NCBI GenBank assembly: GCA_020633415.1
Contig: JACKDQ010000002.1
Location: 744,001-808,000 of the forward strand
DNA length: 64,000 nt
Reading direction: 5' to 3'
DNA from: Deltaproteobacteria bacterium
Lineage (GTDB): Bacteria > Myxococcota_A > Polyangia > GCA-2747355
Numbering within the stretch: position 1 is the stretch's first letter; each line of letters opens with the position of its first letter. A program made the position numbers and the translations under genes. This document shows, one piece after another, positions 33,497-42,106 of the stretch. The notes under the pieces are model-generated. The model worked only from the letters and a program-made list of their open reading frames with translations. It had not been told where the DNA came from and did no database searches.

Positions 33497-34204
33497 ATGC
33501 GTAATTTTTGGGATCTGCTAAAGATTTGCCTAGTGCTCACCGCCTTCGCGGCTTGCAAGCCGCCGGCCCAACCGCTGCACTTGCCAGCGCAGAGCGATTT
33601 GACCTTCGCCAACAGCGCGCGCTGTGCGCAGGGCCGTTGTCGCTGCCGCTCGCTCGGCGGAGACGGCGATCAATCGGAAGCATCACTGACCCCCGGCCAC
33701 AAGCGCTACGAATTCCGTTTGGCGCGCAGCACCTCGGCCAACTGGGTCAAAGTCGGAAAGCTGGGCACGTTCTATAAGGCGCCTCAGAACCTCGAGGCAT
33801 GCTTTTACGTCGATCTGCCGATCGGCGAACACCCGATCACCTTGATCGGCGAGTCCGCTGATCGAGAGACGGGCCTGCAACTCGGCCTGACCATCTACGA
33901 GTACGGCGCCAAAGAGGGTCCGCACTGGTACCGCGTCGCAAATATCCCCTGCGGCCACCTCGGTCGCTGTGAACGCGATGAGATCGAGCGTTGGGCAACC
34001 TTTCAGCGCTCGTTGCCGCGTGGCGTGCTCGATCCCTGCGGTTCAACGATGATCCGTCGTGCGCGCTACGCCGGTCAGCGCGCCGGGCGCGGACTAGAAG
34101 ACTATCAGTCGCTGACCGTGAAGTTCAGCGTCAAGGTCTACGCCTTCGAGACCTATCAAAAGCCCAACTCGCCCGCCTGTCGAGCACCATCAAAGAATAG
34201 ATGA
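33497..34204 (+). CDS. Predicted lipoprotein of unknown function
   Basis: The protein is 235 residues; ATG 33497 lies seven bases after a -10 box and the frame upstream is not needed. The signal peptide ends in FAAC (lipobox Cys at about residue 20). The mature protein has six further Cys (CAQGRCRC, CFYVDL, PCGHLGRC, DPCGS, PACR) and beta-rich segments such as YEFRLARSTSANWVKVGKL and LTVKFSVKVYAFE. No family recognised. Its stop overlaps the mnmG start as ATGA, so it is coupled to mnmG and shares its promoter, an odd pairing of an envelope lipoprotein with a tRNA-modification gene. Confidence 0.8.
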   Translation: MRNFWDLLKICLVLTAFAACKPPAQPLHLPAQSDLTFANSARCAQGRCRCRSLGGDGDQSEASLTPGHKRYEFRLARSTSANWVKVGKLGTFYKAPQNLEACFYVDLPIGEHPITLIGESADRETGLQLGLTIYEYGAKEGPHWYRVANIPCGHLGRCERDEIERWATFQRSLPRGVLDPCGSTMIRRARYAGQRAGRGLEDYQSLTVKFSVKVYAFETYQKPNSPACRAPSKNR

Positions 34205-36084
34205 GCATGGCTGTTGATGTTGTCGTCGTCGGCGCTGGACATGCCGGCGTAGAGGCCGCCCTCGCCGCGGCGAGAATGGGTAAGCGCGTCGCGTTGGTCA
34301 CGCTGCGCAGCGACGCCATCGGCCGCATGTCCTGCAACCCGGCGATCGGTGGATTAGGCAAAGGTCACCTTGTCCGCGAAGTCGACGCGCTGGGCGGACA
34401 AATGGGTCTCTGCGCTGACGCCACAGCGATCCAGTTCCGCCGCCTCAATCAGCGCAAAGGCGCCGCCGTACGCGGCACGCGGGTCCAGTCCGATCGCAAG
34501 CGCTATTCGCAAGCGATGGCGCGCACCGTTGCCGCCCAAGACCGGCTGGTCGTCATCGAAGGTGAGGTCGCCGCGCTCAAGCTGCAGGGTCAGCAGGTCA
34601 GCGGGATCGAACTCGCTGACGGCACGGGCGTCGATTGTCGTGCCGTGATCATCACCACCGGAACGTTCCTCTCCGGTGCGCTCTACGTCGGTGAACAACG
34701 CACGCCCGGTGGACGCATCGGCGAACAGGCCGCCAGCGCGCTGTCGAGCGCGCTTTTGGCGCTCGGTTTGCGTCTCGGCCGACTGAAGACCGGCACGCCC
34801 TGTCGCCTCGACAAGCGCTCGCTCGACTACGATCGCATGACGATTCAACCGGGCGACACACCGCCCCCGCGGTTGTCGGCCTGGAGCGAGTTCGTCGGCG
34901 GCAAACCGCCGCTGCCCCAACTGCCGTGCCACATCACCTACACCAACGAACGAACCCACGAGATCATCCGCAACAATCTGCACCGCTCGGCGATGTACAG
35001 CGGCGCGATCAGCGGGACCGGCCCGCGCTACTGCCCGGCGATCGAGGACAAGATCGTGCGCTTCGCCGACCGCGAGCGCCATCAGATCTTCGTCGAACCC
35101 GAGGGCATCGACAGCGCGCTGATCTACCCCAACGGGATTTCCACCAGTCTGCCAGCCGACGTCCAAGAGCAACTGGTGCACAGCATCAGCGGCTTCGAAA
35201 ACGCCAAACTGGTCACCCTCGGCTACGCCGTCGAATACGACTTCGCCGACCCGCGGCAACTCGAACCAACGCTGGCCGTACGCGATCACCGTGGCCTCTA
35301 CTTCGCTGGCCAACTCAATGGCACGACCGGTTACGAAGAGGCCGCCGCCCAGGGCCTGATCGCTGGAATCAACGCCGTGCGCTGGCTAGACGAGCAAGCG
35401 CCGCTGATCCTGCGCCGCGACCAGGCCTACATCGGCGTGATGATCGATGACCTGGTCAACCGTGGTACCGAAGAGCCATATCGGATGTTTACCTCGCGCG
35501 CCGAGTACCGCTTGCTGCTGCGCGAAGATAACGCCGTCGAGCGGTTGACACCGATCGGCCGCGAGCTCGGCCTGATCGACGATTCACGCTACGCGCTCTA
35601 CTCTGATCGCCGTCAGCGCGCTGCTGCCCTCGGCACACTGCTCGAAACGACGCGCGTCCACGGACACCAGCAGCTCGACGAAAAGCTGCGCGCTTTGGGT
35701 ACGCCTGCAGCTCGGCGTGGCATCACCCTGGCTGAACTGCTCTTGCGACCTCAAGTCGCGCTCGCCCACTATCGCGAGGTCGGCGTGTTGCCGCCCGCCG
35801 AAGTCGATGACTCGCTGATCGACGAACAAGTTGAGTTGGCGATCAAGTACGCCGGTTATATCGACAAACAGCGCGAGCAGGCGGAGCGCTTGGCCCGCCT
35901 CGAAGATCAGAAGATCCCCCAAGACCTCGACTACCAAGCACTCAAGGGCCTAAGCAACGAAGTGAGAGAAAAGCTCGTCCGCAGCCGACCGCTCTCCTTG
36001 GGTCAGGCCGCCCGCATCCCCGGAGTAACACCGGCAGCCATCGCCATCCTCTCGGTGCAGCTGCGCCGGCAACGCGCCGCCTGA
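34201..36084 (+). CDS. mnmG: tRNA uridine-5-carboxymethylaminomethyl modification enzyme MnmG (GidA)
   Basis: The protein is 627 residues, close to E. coli (629). The FAD-binding Rossmann motif VVVVGAGHAGVEAALAAARMG begins at about residue 6; MSCNPAIGGLGKGHLVREVDALGGQMG, the FRRLNQRKGAAVRGTRVQSDR segment, ITTGTFLSG, GLRLGRLKTGTPCRLD and the C-terminal tRNA-contact GTEEPYRMFTSRAEYRLLLREDNA are all MnmG landmarks. With MnmE it makes the cmnm5 group on wobble uridines. MnmE is not in this window. ATG 34201 overlaps the preceding lipoprotein's TGA, and fadL follows after two bases. Confidence 0.97.
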   Translation: MSMAVDVVVVGAGHAGVEAALAAARMGKRVALVTLRSDAIGRMSCNPAIGGLGKGHLVREVDALGGQMGLCADATAIQFRRLNQRKGAAVRGTRVQSDRKRYSQAMARTVAAQDRLVVIEGEVAALKLQGQQVSGIELADGTGVDCRAVIITTGTFLSGALYVGEQRTPGGRIGEQAASALSSALLALGLRLGRLKTGTPCRLDKRSLDYDRMTIQPGDTPPPRLSAWSEFVGGKPPLPQLPCHITYTNERTHEIIRNNLHRSAMYSGAISGTGPRYCPAIEDKIVRFADRERHQIFVEPEGIDSALIYPNGISTSLPADVQEQLVHSISGFENAKLVTLGYAVEYDFADPRQLEPTLAVRDHRGLYFAGQLNGTTGYEEAAAQGLIAGINAVRWLDEQAPLILRRDQAYIGVMIDDLVNRGTEEPYRMFTSRAEYRLLLREDNAVERLTPIGRELGLIDDSRYALYSDRRQRAAALGTLLETTRVHGHQQLDEKLRALGTPAARRGITLAELLLRPQVALAHYREVGVLPPAEVDDSLIDEQVELAIKYAGYIDKQREQAERLARLEDQKIPQDLDYQALKGLSNEVREKLVRSRPLSLGQAARIPGVTPAAIAILSVQLRRQRAA

Positions 36085-36086
36085 TC

Positions 36087-37679
36087 ATGTTGCACCGCTT
36101 CGCTTGCTCGGCGTTGCTGCTGCTCGCCAGTTCGACCGCAGCAAATGCCGGAGGTTTTCACATCCCTGATCTCGGTGCGACAGCGCTCGGCCGCGCCGGT
36201 GCGTTTACCGCGCGAGCCGATGACCCGACGGCGATCCATCACAATCCGGCTGGGGCAGCCAGCCTAGTCGGCACACAGCTGTTTTTTTCCGGTACCCTGC
36301 TCGGAGAGCGCATCCGCTTTACCCGTCGCCAATACTCGGACCCGGCGATCCCCAGCGACCAATACCCTGCACCGCTAAGCGGCACAATGCCGACGGTGAC
36401 AAACAGCGCCGGCCCAGTCGTCGTACCGCTGTTGGCGTTCTCGTCGGACCTCGGCGGCTTGCTCAAGCGTTTGCGGCTGAATCTGATCGGCGGCATGTAC
36501 GCGCCCAATGGTCCACCGGCCCGCCGCTTTCCAACGCGCTGCCGTCCGGGCAGCAACCCGTGCGTCCCCGACGCAAATGGCACGCCCTCGCCGGCGCGCT
36601 ACGAGGTCTCCGACGTCGATCTGATCGCGATCTATCCGACGATCGGCCTGGCCTGGCGTCCGCGCGACTGGCTACAGCTCGGCGGCGTGCTGCAGTTGGG
36701 CTGGGCCTCCGCCTCCTATCAGACAACGGTCGTCGCATTGGCGCCATTGGATACCGAGAACCCCGACAACGACATCGTCGTTCAGCTCAATACCCATAGC
36801 GGCGTGACACCGACAGCCATCGTCGGCCTCCAGCTCCGCCCGCTGCGCTGGTTAGCGCTTGGCGCCGCGCTGCGTTTTCGCTTCTCGTTTCTCACCAAAG
36901 GAACGCTCTGCATCGGTGCACGCGGCCTCGACGGCAGTTGTGCCGTCCCCCCCGAGACCGCCCAGCTACTACCGATACCCGTCGACGCCAGCCCCAACCC
37001 TTCGACCGGTCGGCTGGACGTGCCCATGCCATGGATCCTGCGCAGCGGACTGCGACTGATCGACCACGACGCCGAAGGCCGCGAGCGCTTCGATCTCGAA
37101 GTCAACGTCGTCTGGGAGTCATGGTCGGTCGTCGAACGACTCGCTGCAAAACTCGACCAGCCGATCGCGATCCGCTTTGCCGATGGCTCGGTGTTCAACG
37201 AAGTTGACCAGATGACACTGCCCCACGCCTATCGCAACACCGTCAGCTTGCGCATCGGCGGAACATATAACATCTACGATCTGCTCAGCGACGCTACGCT
37301 GATGCTCAGCGGCGGTTTTTACTACGAGACGGCCACCGTCCCCAAAGCCTACACCCGACTGGACTTCCTGCCGCTGGCCCATATCGGCATCTCCGCGGGA
37401 CTGGCGGTCGCTTGGCGTCACTGGTCGCTGTTCGCCGCCTATAGCTATACCTTCTCACCAAAGCGCACGGTGCTGCCCGATGCCGGCGTTGCGACCTGCG
37501 ACGTTAAGCAAAGCGCAGGTTGTGGCAGTCAAGTGCGAGCCGTCGCGCCCACGCTGTTTGGCGGCGACGAAAAACGGTTCGGTCGCGAGATCGGCAACGG
37601 CGTGTTTGAGTCAGCGATCCAGCAGCTCTCGTTCGGCGTGCAGATCCGCTTCGGAAAACAGGGCGCGATCGACGAGTAG
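36087..37679 (+). CDS. FadL/TodX-family outer-membrane transporter
   Basis: The protein is 530 residues. The signal peptide (ACSALLLLASSTAANAGG) is cleaved at about residue 22. The mature start GGFHIPDLGATALGRAGAFTARADDPTAIHHNPAG is the FadL/OMPP1 hatch signature (N-terminal plug plus NPA box). About 14 amphipathic strands follow, with GLRLIDHDAEGRERFDLEVNVVWESWSVVE and RNTVSLRIGGTYNI in the usual places. FadL proteins let hydrophobic compounds (fatty acids, aromatics) through the outer membrane. It starts two bases after mnmG. A Cys-rich insert near the end (TCDVKQSAGCGSQVRA) is unusual for the family. Confidence 0.9.
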   Translation: MLHRFACSALLLLASSTAANAGGFHIPDLGATALGRAGAFTARADDPTAIHHNPAGAASLVGTQLFFSGTLLGERIRFTRRQYSDPAIPSDQYPAPLSGTMPTVTNSAGPVVVPLLAFSSDLGGLLKRLRLNLIGGMYAPNGPPARRFPTRCRPGSNPCVPDANGTPSPARYEVSDVDLIAIYPTIGLAWRPRDWLQLGGVLQLGWASASYQTTVVALAPLDTENPDNDIVVQLNTHSGVTPTAIVGLQLRPLRWLALGAALRFRFSFLTKGTLCIGARGLDGSCAVPPETAQLLPIPVDASPNPSTGRLDVPMPWILRSGLRLIDHDAEGRERFDLEVNVVWESWSVVERLAAKLDQPIAIRFADGSVFNEVDQMTLPHAYRNTVSLRIGGTYNIYDLLSDATLMLSGGFYYETATVPKAYTRLDFLPLAHIGISAGLAVAWRHWSLFAAYSYTFSPKRTVLPDAGVATCDVKQSAGCGSQVRAVAPTLFGGDEKRFGREIGNGVFESAIQQLSFGVQIRFGKQGAIDE

Positions 37680-37683
37680 CAGC

Positions 37684-38073
37684 TTAGGCGCCGACGGGCA
37701 GCGCTTCGCTCCAATCGGGCAGCGGTCCCAAGCGCTCGATCAGCGGTTCGAGGCGCGCCGAGGCGTCGCCGTCGAGAAAGGCCAGTCCGAGTCCACGTCG
37801 ACCCGACAACGCCGTGCGCACCACCGTCGCGTCGATGCGAATCGTGCGCCCGACGTCTTGAAATTCCAGGCTGACTTGCGTTCCTTCGGGGAGCGAACGC
37901 CCGGCACTGACAAAAGTTCCACTGCGTGAGAGGTCCAGTGCCTGAGTGAGCAGCAGAAGATCATGCTCCGGCGCAAACATCTGCACCGACAACACACAAG
38001 GCACGCGCGGTTGGCGACGTTGCTCGATCAAAGGTGCCCCTACCCAATCGGAGAGCCTTAAGTGTAGGCCCAA
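37684..38073 (-). CDS. PilZ-domain protein
   Basis: The protein is 129 residues. The PilZ c-di-GMP-binding pattern is present: EQRRQPRVPCVLSV near residue 17 (RxxxR), ALDLSRSGTFVSAG (DxSxxG) and GTQVSLEFQDV, then GLGLAFLDGDAS. The start TTG 38073 is the only codon that keeps the N-terminal Arg motif in frame with context, but its initiation signals are weak. PilZ proteins respond to c-di-GMP to control motility or envelope processes. It faces the FadL gene tail to tail (four-base gap) with no obvious terminator. Confidence 0.85.
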   Translation of the reverse strand: MGLHLRLSDWVGAPLIEQRRQPRVPCVLSVQMFAPEHDLLLLTQALDLSRSGTFVSAGRSLPEGTQVSLEFQDVGRTIRIDATVVRTALSGRRGLGLAFLDGDASARLEPLIERLGPLPDWSEALPVGA

Positions 38074-38260
38074 TCCGCAGCGAGTGCACCCATAGTTTCA
38101 AGCAGTTAGACGTAGGACACCGACACCGGCTTCGCACATCGGCGCACCCTGGCGGCCGATGTAGGATCGCGCGATCATCGATCGGATGCTTGGCGACGCA
38201 GCGCGACAGTGCCAAAGTGCGGAGCTCGAGGTGATCGTCAGGACACCTGGGAGACTGCCG

Positions 38261-39682
38261 ATGAAGATTCACTTTTCAGCGATCGCCGGCACCGGCATGG
38301 GGTCGCTCGCCGGCTTGCTCAAAGCGGCAGGCCACGACGTACGCGGCTCGGACCAAGCGATCTATCCACCGATGAGCACCCAATTGGCCGAGCTGGGCAT
38401 CGAGGTCTTCGAGGGCTACCGGGCCGAGAATCTCGACTGGCAACCCGAGCTCGTCGTGGTCGGCAATACCTGCAAGGCCGACCACGTTGAGCTGTTGGCG
38501 GCCCAAGCGCGCGGCTTTCGCCTTGCATCATTCCCTCAGCTGCTCGCTGAGACCTTCTTGGCTGAGCGCCATTCGATCGTCATCGCCGGTACCCATGGCA
38601 AGACGACGACAACCAGCCTGGTCGCTCACCTGTTGCGCGATACCGGCAACGATCCCGGTTATCTGATCGGCGGCATCCCGCTGGGCTTTGAGCGCAGTTT
38701 CGAGGGCGGCCGCCCGCCCTACTTCGTCGTTGAGGGTGACGAATACGACTCAGCAACCTTCGACAAGCGCCCCAAATTCGTACACTACCTCGCCAAGACA
38801 GCGGTAATCACGTCACTTGAGTACGATCACGCCGACATCTATCCCTCACTGGAAAAACTGCGGCAGGCCTTTGCGATGCTCGTCAACGGTATGCCTGCTG
38901 ATGGCCGTTTGATCGTCTGTGCCGACGCTGAAATCGCCGTCGAACTCGCCGAGCACTGCGCCTGCACAGTGGAGACCTATTGCGTACGCGAAGTCGGTGA
39001 GCCCGCCCCAGCACGCTGCGACTGGCTCGGCCGCTACCGCGTCAGCGAGGGCGCATTTCATCTCTCCGTCGAACGCAACGGACAATTGCTCTTTGGCGAG
39101 ATCGCCTTGCCCCTCACTGGAGCCTACAACATGGCCAACTGCCTGGCGGCAACCGCGGTAACCGTCGGCAACGGCATCAACGCGCAACAGGTCGCGTTGG
39201 CACTGCAGCGCTTTGCCGGGGTTCGTCGCCGCCAAGAGGTTCGGGCAACCGTAAACGGCGTAACGATCATCGACGACTTCGCCCACCATCCGACGGCGAT
39301 CGCCGAAACCCTTGGCGGTCTGCGCCGCGCCTATCCTGGCCAGCGGCTGATCGCCGTCTTCGAACCGCGCAGTGGCAGCAGTCGGCGCAATGTTTTCCAG
39401 CGCGAGTTCGCGCTCGCCTTGGCTCAGGCCGACCACGCGATCGTCGCGCCGCTCTACGCCCCCGAAAAGATACCCGCCGATCAGCGCCTCGATCTCGCTC
39501 GGCTGGCCAGTGACTTGAGCAACGCCGGCGTATCTCATCGCGTCGGTGAAGGAACGGCAGCGATCATCGATCACTTGGTCGACTTCAGCCGTTCGGGAGA
39601 TTTGATTGTCGTGATGTCCTGCGGTGGTTTCGAATCGCTGATCGAGCGCCTGACCACTGCATTGAGCAACGCTAGGCGCTGA
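38261..39682 (+). CDS. mpl: UDP-MurNAc:L-Ala-gamma-D-Glu-mesoDAP ligase Mpl
   Basis: The 473-residue murein-peptide recycling enzyme attaches the tripeptide released from old peptidoglycan to UDP-MurNAc. ATG 38261 has GGGAG upstream. Landmarks: N-terminal AIAGTGMGSLAGLLKAAGHDVRGSD, P-loop GTHGKTTTTSLVAHLL (about residue 115), the Mpl-specific VEGDEYDSATFDKRPKFVHY, ITSLEYDHADIYPS, PLTGAYNMANCLAA and IIDDFAHHPTAIAETL. The EGDEYDSAFFDK-type motif separates Mpl from MurC. It implies DAP-type murein recycling. Its last 11 bases overlap the 3' end of dusB on the opposite strand. Confidence 0.96.
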   Translation: MKIHFSAIAGTGMGSLAGLLKAAGHDVRGSDQAIYPPMSTQLAELGIEVFEGYRAENLDWQPELVVVGNTCKADHVELLAAQARGFRLASFPQLLAETFLAERHSIVIAGTHGKTTTTSLVAHLLRDTGNDPGYLIGGIPLGFERSFEGGRPPYFVVEGDEYDSATFDKRPKFVHYLAKTAVITSLEYDHADIYPSLEKLRQAFAMLVNGMPADGRLIVCADAEIAVELAEHCACTVETYCVREVGEPAPARCDWLGRYRVSEGAFHLSVERNGQLLFGEIALPLTGAYNMANCLAATAVTVGNGINAQQVALALQRFAGVRRRQEVRATVNGVTIIDDFAHHPTAIAETLGGLRRAYPGQRLIAVFEPRSGSSRRNVFQREFALALAQADHAIVAPLYAPEKIPADQRLDLARLASDLSNAGVSHRVGEGTAAIIDHLVDFSRSGDLIVVMSCGGFESLIERLTTALSNARR

Positions 39683-40670
39683 TTCGCTGCAGCCCACACA
39701 GCACGCCGTCGAGAATCTGCTCGATCGCGGCGAGCGACTCCGCTCGGTAGATCTGGCGACAAATCGCCTCGGCATCGGCCAAAGGTGCCAAGTACGGCCG
39801 CGCGAACTTGCGCATCTCGAAAACTGCGCGGCGCTCGTCGGAGATCTCAAGGTAAAGCACCAGGTGCTCGCGAAACACCGCAAGCCGCTCGACGTCACTC
39901 GGCGGGTCGGGCAGCGGCCGCTGGGCAAACCAAGCCGCGAGCTGCGAAAAAATCCATGGGTTGCCCGAAGCCGCGCGGCCGATCATCACCCCGTCGGCCC
40001 CGGTCTCGTTCAGCGCACGCTCAGCGGACGCCACGTCGACGATATCACCGTTGGCGATCACCGGCACATCGACCGCGCGCTTGACCTGCGCGATCGTCGC
40101 GTAGTCGGCCACACCGGAAAACCGTTGCTGCCGCGTTCGACCGTGTACCGTGATCGCCTGCGCCCCAGCGCTGACCATTAGCTGAGCAAACTGCGGCGCG
40201 TTCTTGTCGTCTTCATCCCAGCCGGTGCGCATTTTGACGGTAACCTCGGCACGACCGGAAACCCCCTCGATCACGGCTTGGACCAACTCGCCGGCCAACG
40301 ACGGTTCGCGCATCAACGCCGCACCGCAGACGCCGCGGGTGACCTTTTTCGCCGGACAGCCCATGTTGATGTCGACAAGCGCCGCGCCGCTATCGACCGC
40401 TAGCGCCGCAGCACGCCTCATCTGCCCAGGATCGCGGCCATAGATCTGCACACCGAATGGCCGCGCCAACGCACTCGGCGTCAGACGCGATAGCGCGTTC
40501 TTGTGACGAGCCGCCAAAGCTGCCGCCGGCAAAAACTCGGTGATCGTCAGACCACAGCCGTGCCGCTCGGCCAACGTGCGCATCGGCAAGTTGGTTATCG
40601 CCGACATCGGCGCCAAAAGCACAGGCGGGTCGATCGACAAGCGACCGATCGTTAGCGTGGGAAAACCCAT
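39672..40670 (-). CDS. tRNA-dihydrouridine synthase (DusB/NifR3 type)
   Basis: The 332-residue FMN enzyme reduces uridines in the tRNA D-loop. TIM-barrel signatures: PPVLLAPMSAITNLPMRTL, the catalytic-Cys segment VDINMGCPAKKVTRGVCGAALM, VTVKMRTGWDED, AITVHGRTRQQRFSG, PVIANGDIVD and GVMIGRAASGNPWIF. ATG 40670 is chosen; longer frames exist upstream, but the domain begins here. It ends inside the mpl gene by 11 bases. Upstream a TTGACC box with 17-base spacing suggests a promoter nine bases before the start codon. Confidence 0.95.
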   Translation of the reverse strand: MGFPTLTIGRLSIDPPVLLAPMSAITNLPMRTLAERHGCGLTITEFLPAAALAARHKNALSRLTPSALARPFGVQIYGRDPGQMRRAAALAVDSGAALVDINMGCPAKKVTRGVCGAALMREPSLAGELVQAVIEGVSGRAEVTVKMRTGWDEDDKNAPQFAQLMVSAGAQAITVHGRTRQQRFSGVADYATIAQVKRAVDVPVIANGDIVDVASAERALNETGADGVMIGRAASGNPWIFSQLAAWFAQRPLPDPPSDVERLAVFREHLVLYLEISDERRAVFEMRKFARPYLAPLADAEAICRQIYRAESLAAIEQILDGVLCGLQRISA

Positions 40671-40679
40671 CGGCGCAGG

Positions 40680-40708
40680 CCTTGTCACAAATCGGCGCGA
40701 TGGGTCAA
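40680..40708 (-). promoter_or_regulatory. Weak promoter candidate close to the dusB start
   Basis: On the minus strand: TTGACC (40708-40703), 17 bases, ACAAGG (40685-40680), nine bases, ATG 40670. The -35 box is good and the spacing fits the other short-leader promoters, but the -10 hexamer is poor. Confidence 0.33.
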
Positions 40709-40719
40709 GTCTGCCGCGG

Positions 40720-41091
40720 CTACAGCCCCGGAACGCGCAGGTTCTCGGGCACTTGGGGCGGCTTCTTCTGCCGCTCAGCGGGCGTCGAAGCCGGCCCTTG
40801 CTCCGCCCCAGCTTTCGGCACAAACGCCCCCGCCGCCTTGTCCGCCACCTTGTCGAAACCGGCGGACAGCGCGATGAACAGCGCCATCAGCAGGGCACCA
40901 ACCACGACGACGACCGTGATCCCAAAAGCGATCAAACGGCCACGGCTGGCCGGCTTGGGTGGCGTCCAGCTGGCCTCCTCACCGTCGGTGACACCCTCAT
41001 TCTCGACGATCTGCCGATCGAGCCGCGCCTGAAGCTCGGCCACCTGGGCTTCCAGTTTTGCGATTTGATCGTGCTTGTCGTCGTCGCTCAT
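40720..41091 (-). CDS. Small coiled-coil membrane protein, function unknown
   Basis: The protein is 123 residues from ATG 41091. A coiled coil comes first (DDKHDQIAKLEAQVAELQARLDRQIVE), then an acidic linker, one membrane segment (RLIAFGITVVVVVGALLMALFI, about residues 55-76) and a Pro-rich, Lys-rich C-terminal tail. No Shine-Dalgarno. A promoter TTGCGC-N17-TATGCT ends six bases before the start, so the mRNA may be leaderless. ATG 41136 would add 15 residues with a second hydrophobic stretch. No family recognised. Confidence 0.65.
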   Translation of the reverse strand: MSDDDKHDQIAKLEAQVAELQARLDRQIVENEGVTDGEEASWTPPKPASRGRLIAFGITVVVVVGALLMALFIALSAGFDKVADKAAGAFVPKAGAEQGPASTPAERQKKPPQVPENLRVPGL

Positions 41092-41097
41092 CAACGA

Positions 41098-41126
41098 AGC
41101 ATAGAAAACACCGACGAGCAGCGCAA
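41098..41126 (-). promoter_or_regulatory. Promoter candidate close to the start at 41091
   Basis: On the minus strand: TTGCGC (41126-41121), 17 bases, TATGCT (41103-41098), then six bases and ATG 41091. No Shine-Dalgarno is present in the six bases, so this may be a leaderless start. Confidence 0.42.
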
Positions 41127-41135
41127 ACCGCCGCA

Positions 41136-41144
41136 TGCTATACT
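41136..41144 (+). promoter_or_regulatory. Extended -10 promoter for the DUF493 gene
   Basis: TGCTATACT fits the extended -10 (TGnTATAAT) with one mismatch in the hexamer. It would start transcription near 41151, leaving a leader of about 20-30 bases that contains AGGGGG at 41168-41173. No good -35 is present, which extended -10 promoters do not need. Confidence 0.42.
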
Positions 41145-41252
41145 GATCGTTGTGTGCCGTCGTAACTAGGGGGAAAGCTGCTAGACCCTACAAAATACGC
41201 CAAAGAATCTCAGCGATTAGCCAAGTTAAGCCGTATCGAGCGCTTCAACGAA

Positions 41253-41489
41253 TTGCTTGAGTTTCCGCTGCGGCACATGTTCAAGCTGATCGGCAAAGGG
41301 GGCATCGACAGCTGCGCCCGCGACTGCCTGAGCACCCTGGGCTTTGCCAACGTGATGTTTATCGAGCGGCCGAGTCGCAAAGGCACGTACGTCTCGCTGA
41401 CCTTCGAGCTGCAGATCGAATCCGCACAGCGACTCGATCAGGTCTACACCGCCCTCGAGGGACTGCCCGAGCTGGCTTACTTGCTCTAG
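41253..41489 (+). CDS. DUF493 (YbeD-like) family protein, start uncertain
   Basis: At least 78 residues. The protein has the DUF493 pattern: LLEFPLRHMFKLIGKGG, then IERPSRKGTYVSLTFELQIESAQRLDQVYTAL and LPELAYLL. It is a small alpha-beta protein, cytoplasmic, with no known activity. The only ATG/GTG/TTG before the domain is TTG 41253, but the frame stays open and protein-like back to 41166 (KYAKESQRLAKLSRIERFNE), and a strong Shine-Dalgarno AGGGGGAAAG sits right before CTG 41178. Initiation at CTG 41178, or at ATC 41235, would give about 103 or 84 residues, the latter close to the family's usual length. The coordinates given are the minimal form. Confidence 0.82.
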   Translation: MLEFPLRHMFKLIGKGGIDSCARDCLSTLGFANVMFIERPSRKGTYVSLTFELQIESAQRLDQVYTALEGLPELAYLL

Positions 41490-41502
41490 CACGTTGAATA
41501 CG

Positions 41503-42087
41503 ATGCGATCCGCTGATCCTGCGCTTCGACCGCTGACATGGTGCGCCCGATCGGGGCTACTGCTGCTCGTTGCAACGTTTTGTTGTCAGCAGCAGACGAC
41601 CTTGGTTAGTCCATCGGTCCGCGCCGACCTCTCGCATCTCCTGCCCAGCGCTGTGCGCAAGGCAGCGGGCAAGACGCTGATCTGCCGGCGCGCCCACGGC
41701 GTCACCGAAGGTCAAACCACCGTCGGATTCATCGCCGTCTGGCAGGTCAAGCAGGTCACCACGGGTCGCTACATCGAGCGTGTCGAAGTTCGCCCGGCCC
41801 CTCCGGGAACCGTGGCCCTCGGCAGTGCACGGGCATCGGCTAGCACCGCAGAGACCAAGGACATCGGCAAGCCCGGCACGACGGTGATCGCACTCTCGCT
41901 GCGCCTCGGCTGGTCCGGAATGCGCGGTTGCAGCGAGGTCGCACAGAGCAAGGTTGTCACGCTGCGCGCCGACGACCGCTCATGTGTCGAAGCCCAAGCA
42001 CCAGCGCAACCTGGCACCCCGCTGCCATTTGCCCTGCCCGAAGCGTTGCAAAAGAAGCTCAAGATCAACATCAAGCCCGTACCTTGA
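41503..42087 (+). CDS. Predicted lipoprotein, function unknown
   Basis: The protein is 194 residues from ATG 41503 (TTG 41494 possible). The hydrophobic segment LLLLVATFCC ends in a lipobox-like CC at about residue 28. The mature part is moderately basic with a Cys pair (LICRRAHG, RGCSEV, SCVEAQ) and ends with a Pro-rich tail KLKINIKPVP. No family recognised. It follows the DUF493 gene closely and is convergent with the extensin-like gene. Assignment as a lipoprotein is by motif only. Confidence 0.65.
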   Translation: MRSADPALRPLTWCARSGLLLLVATFCCQQQTTLVSPSVRADLSHLLPSAVRKAAGKTLICRRAHGVTEGQTTVGFIAVWQVKQVTTGRYIERVEVRPAPPGTVALGSARASASTAETKDIGKPGTTVIALSLRLGWSGMRGCSEVAQSKVVTLRADDRSCVEAQAPAQPGTPLPFALPEALQKKLKINIKPVP

Positions 42088-42106
42088 GCGACTGCACAAC
42101 TGACGG

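Noticed and set aside
34354..35313. 319-codon minus frame inside mnmG
   Set aside because: mnmG is certain on the plus strand, so this is a shadow.
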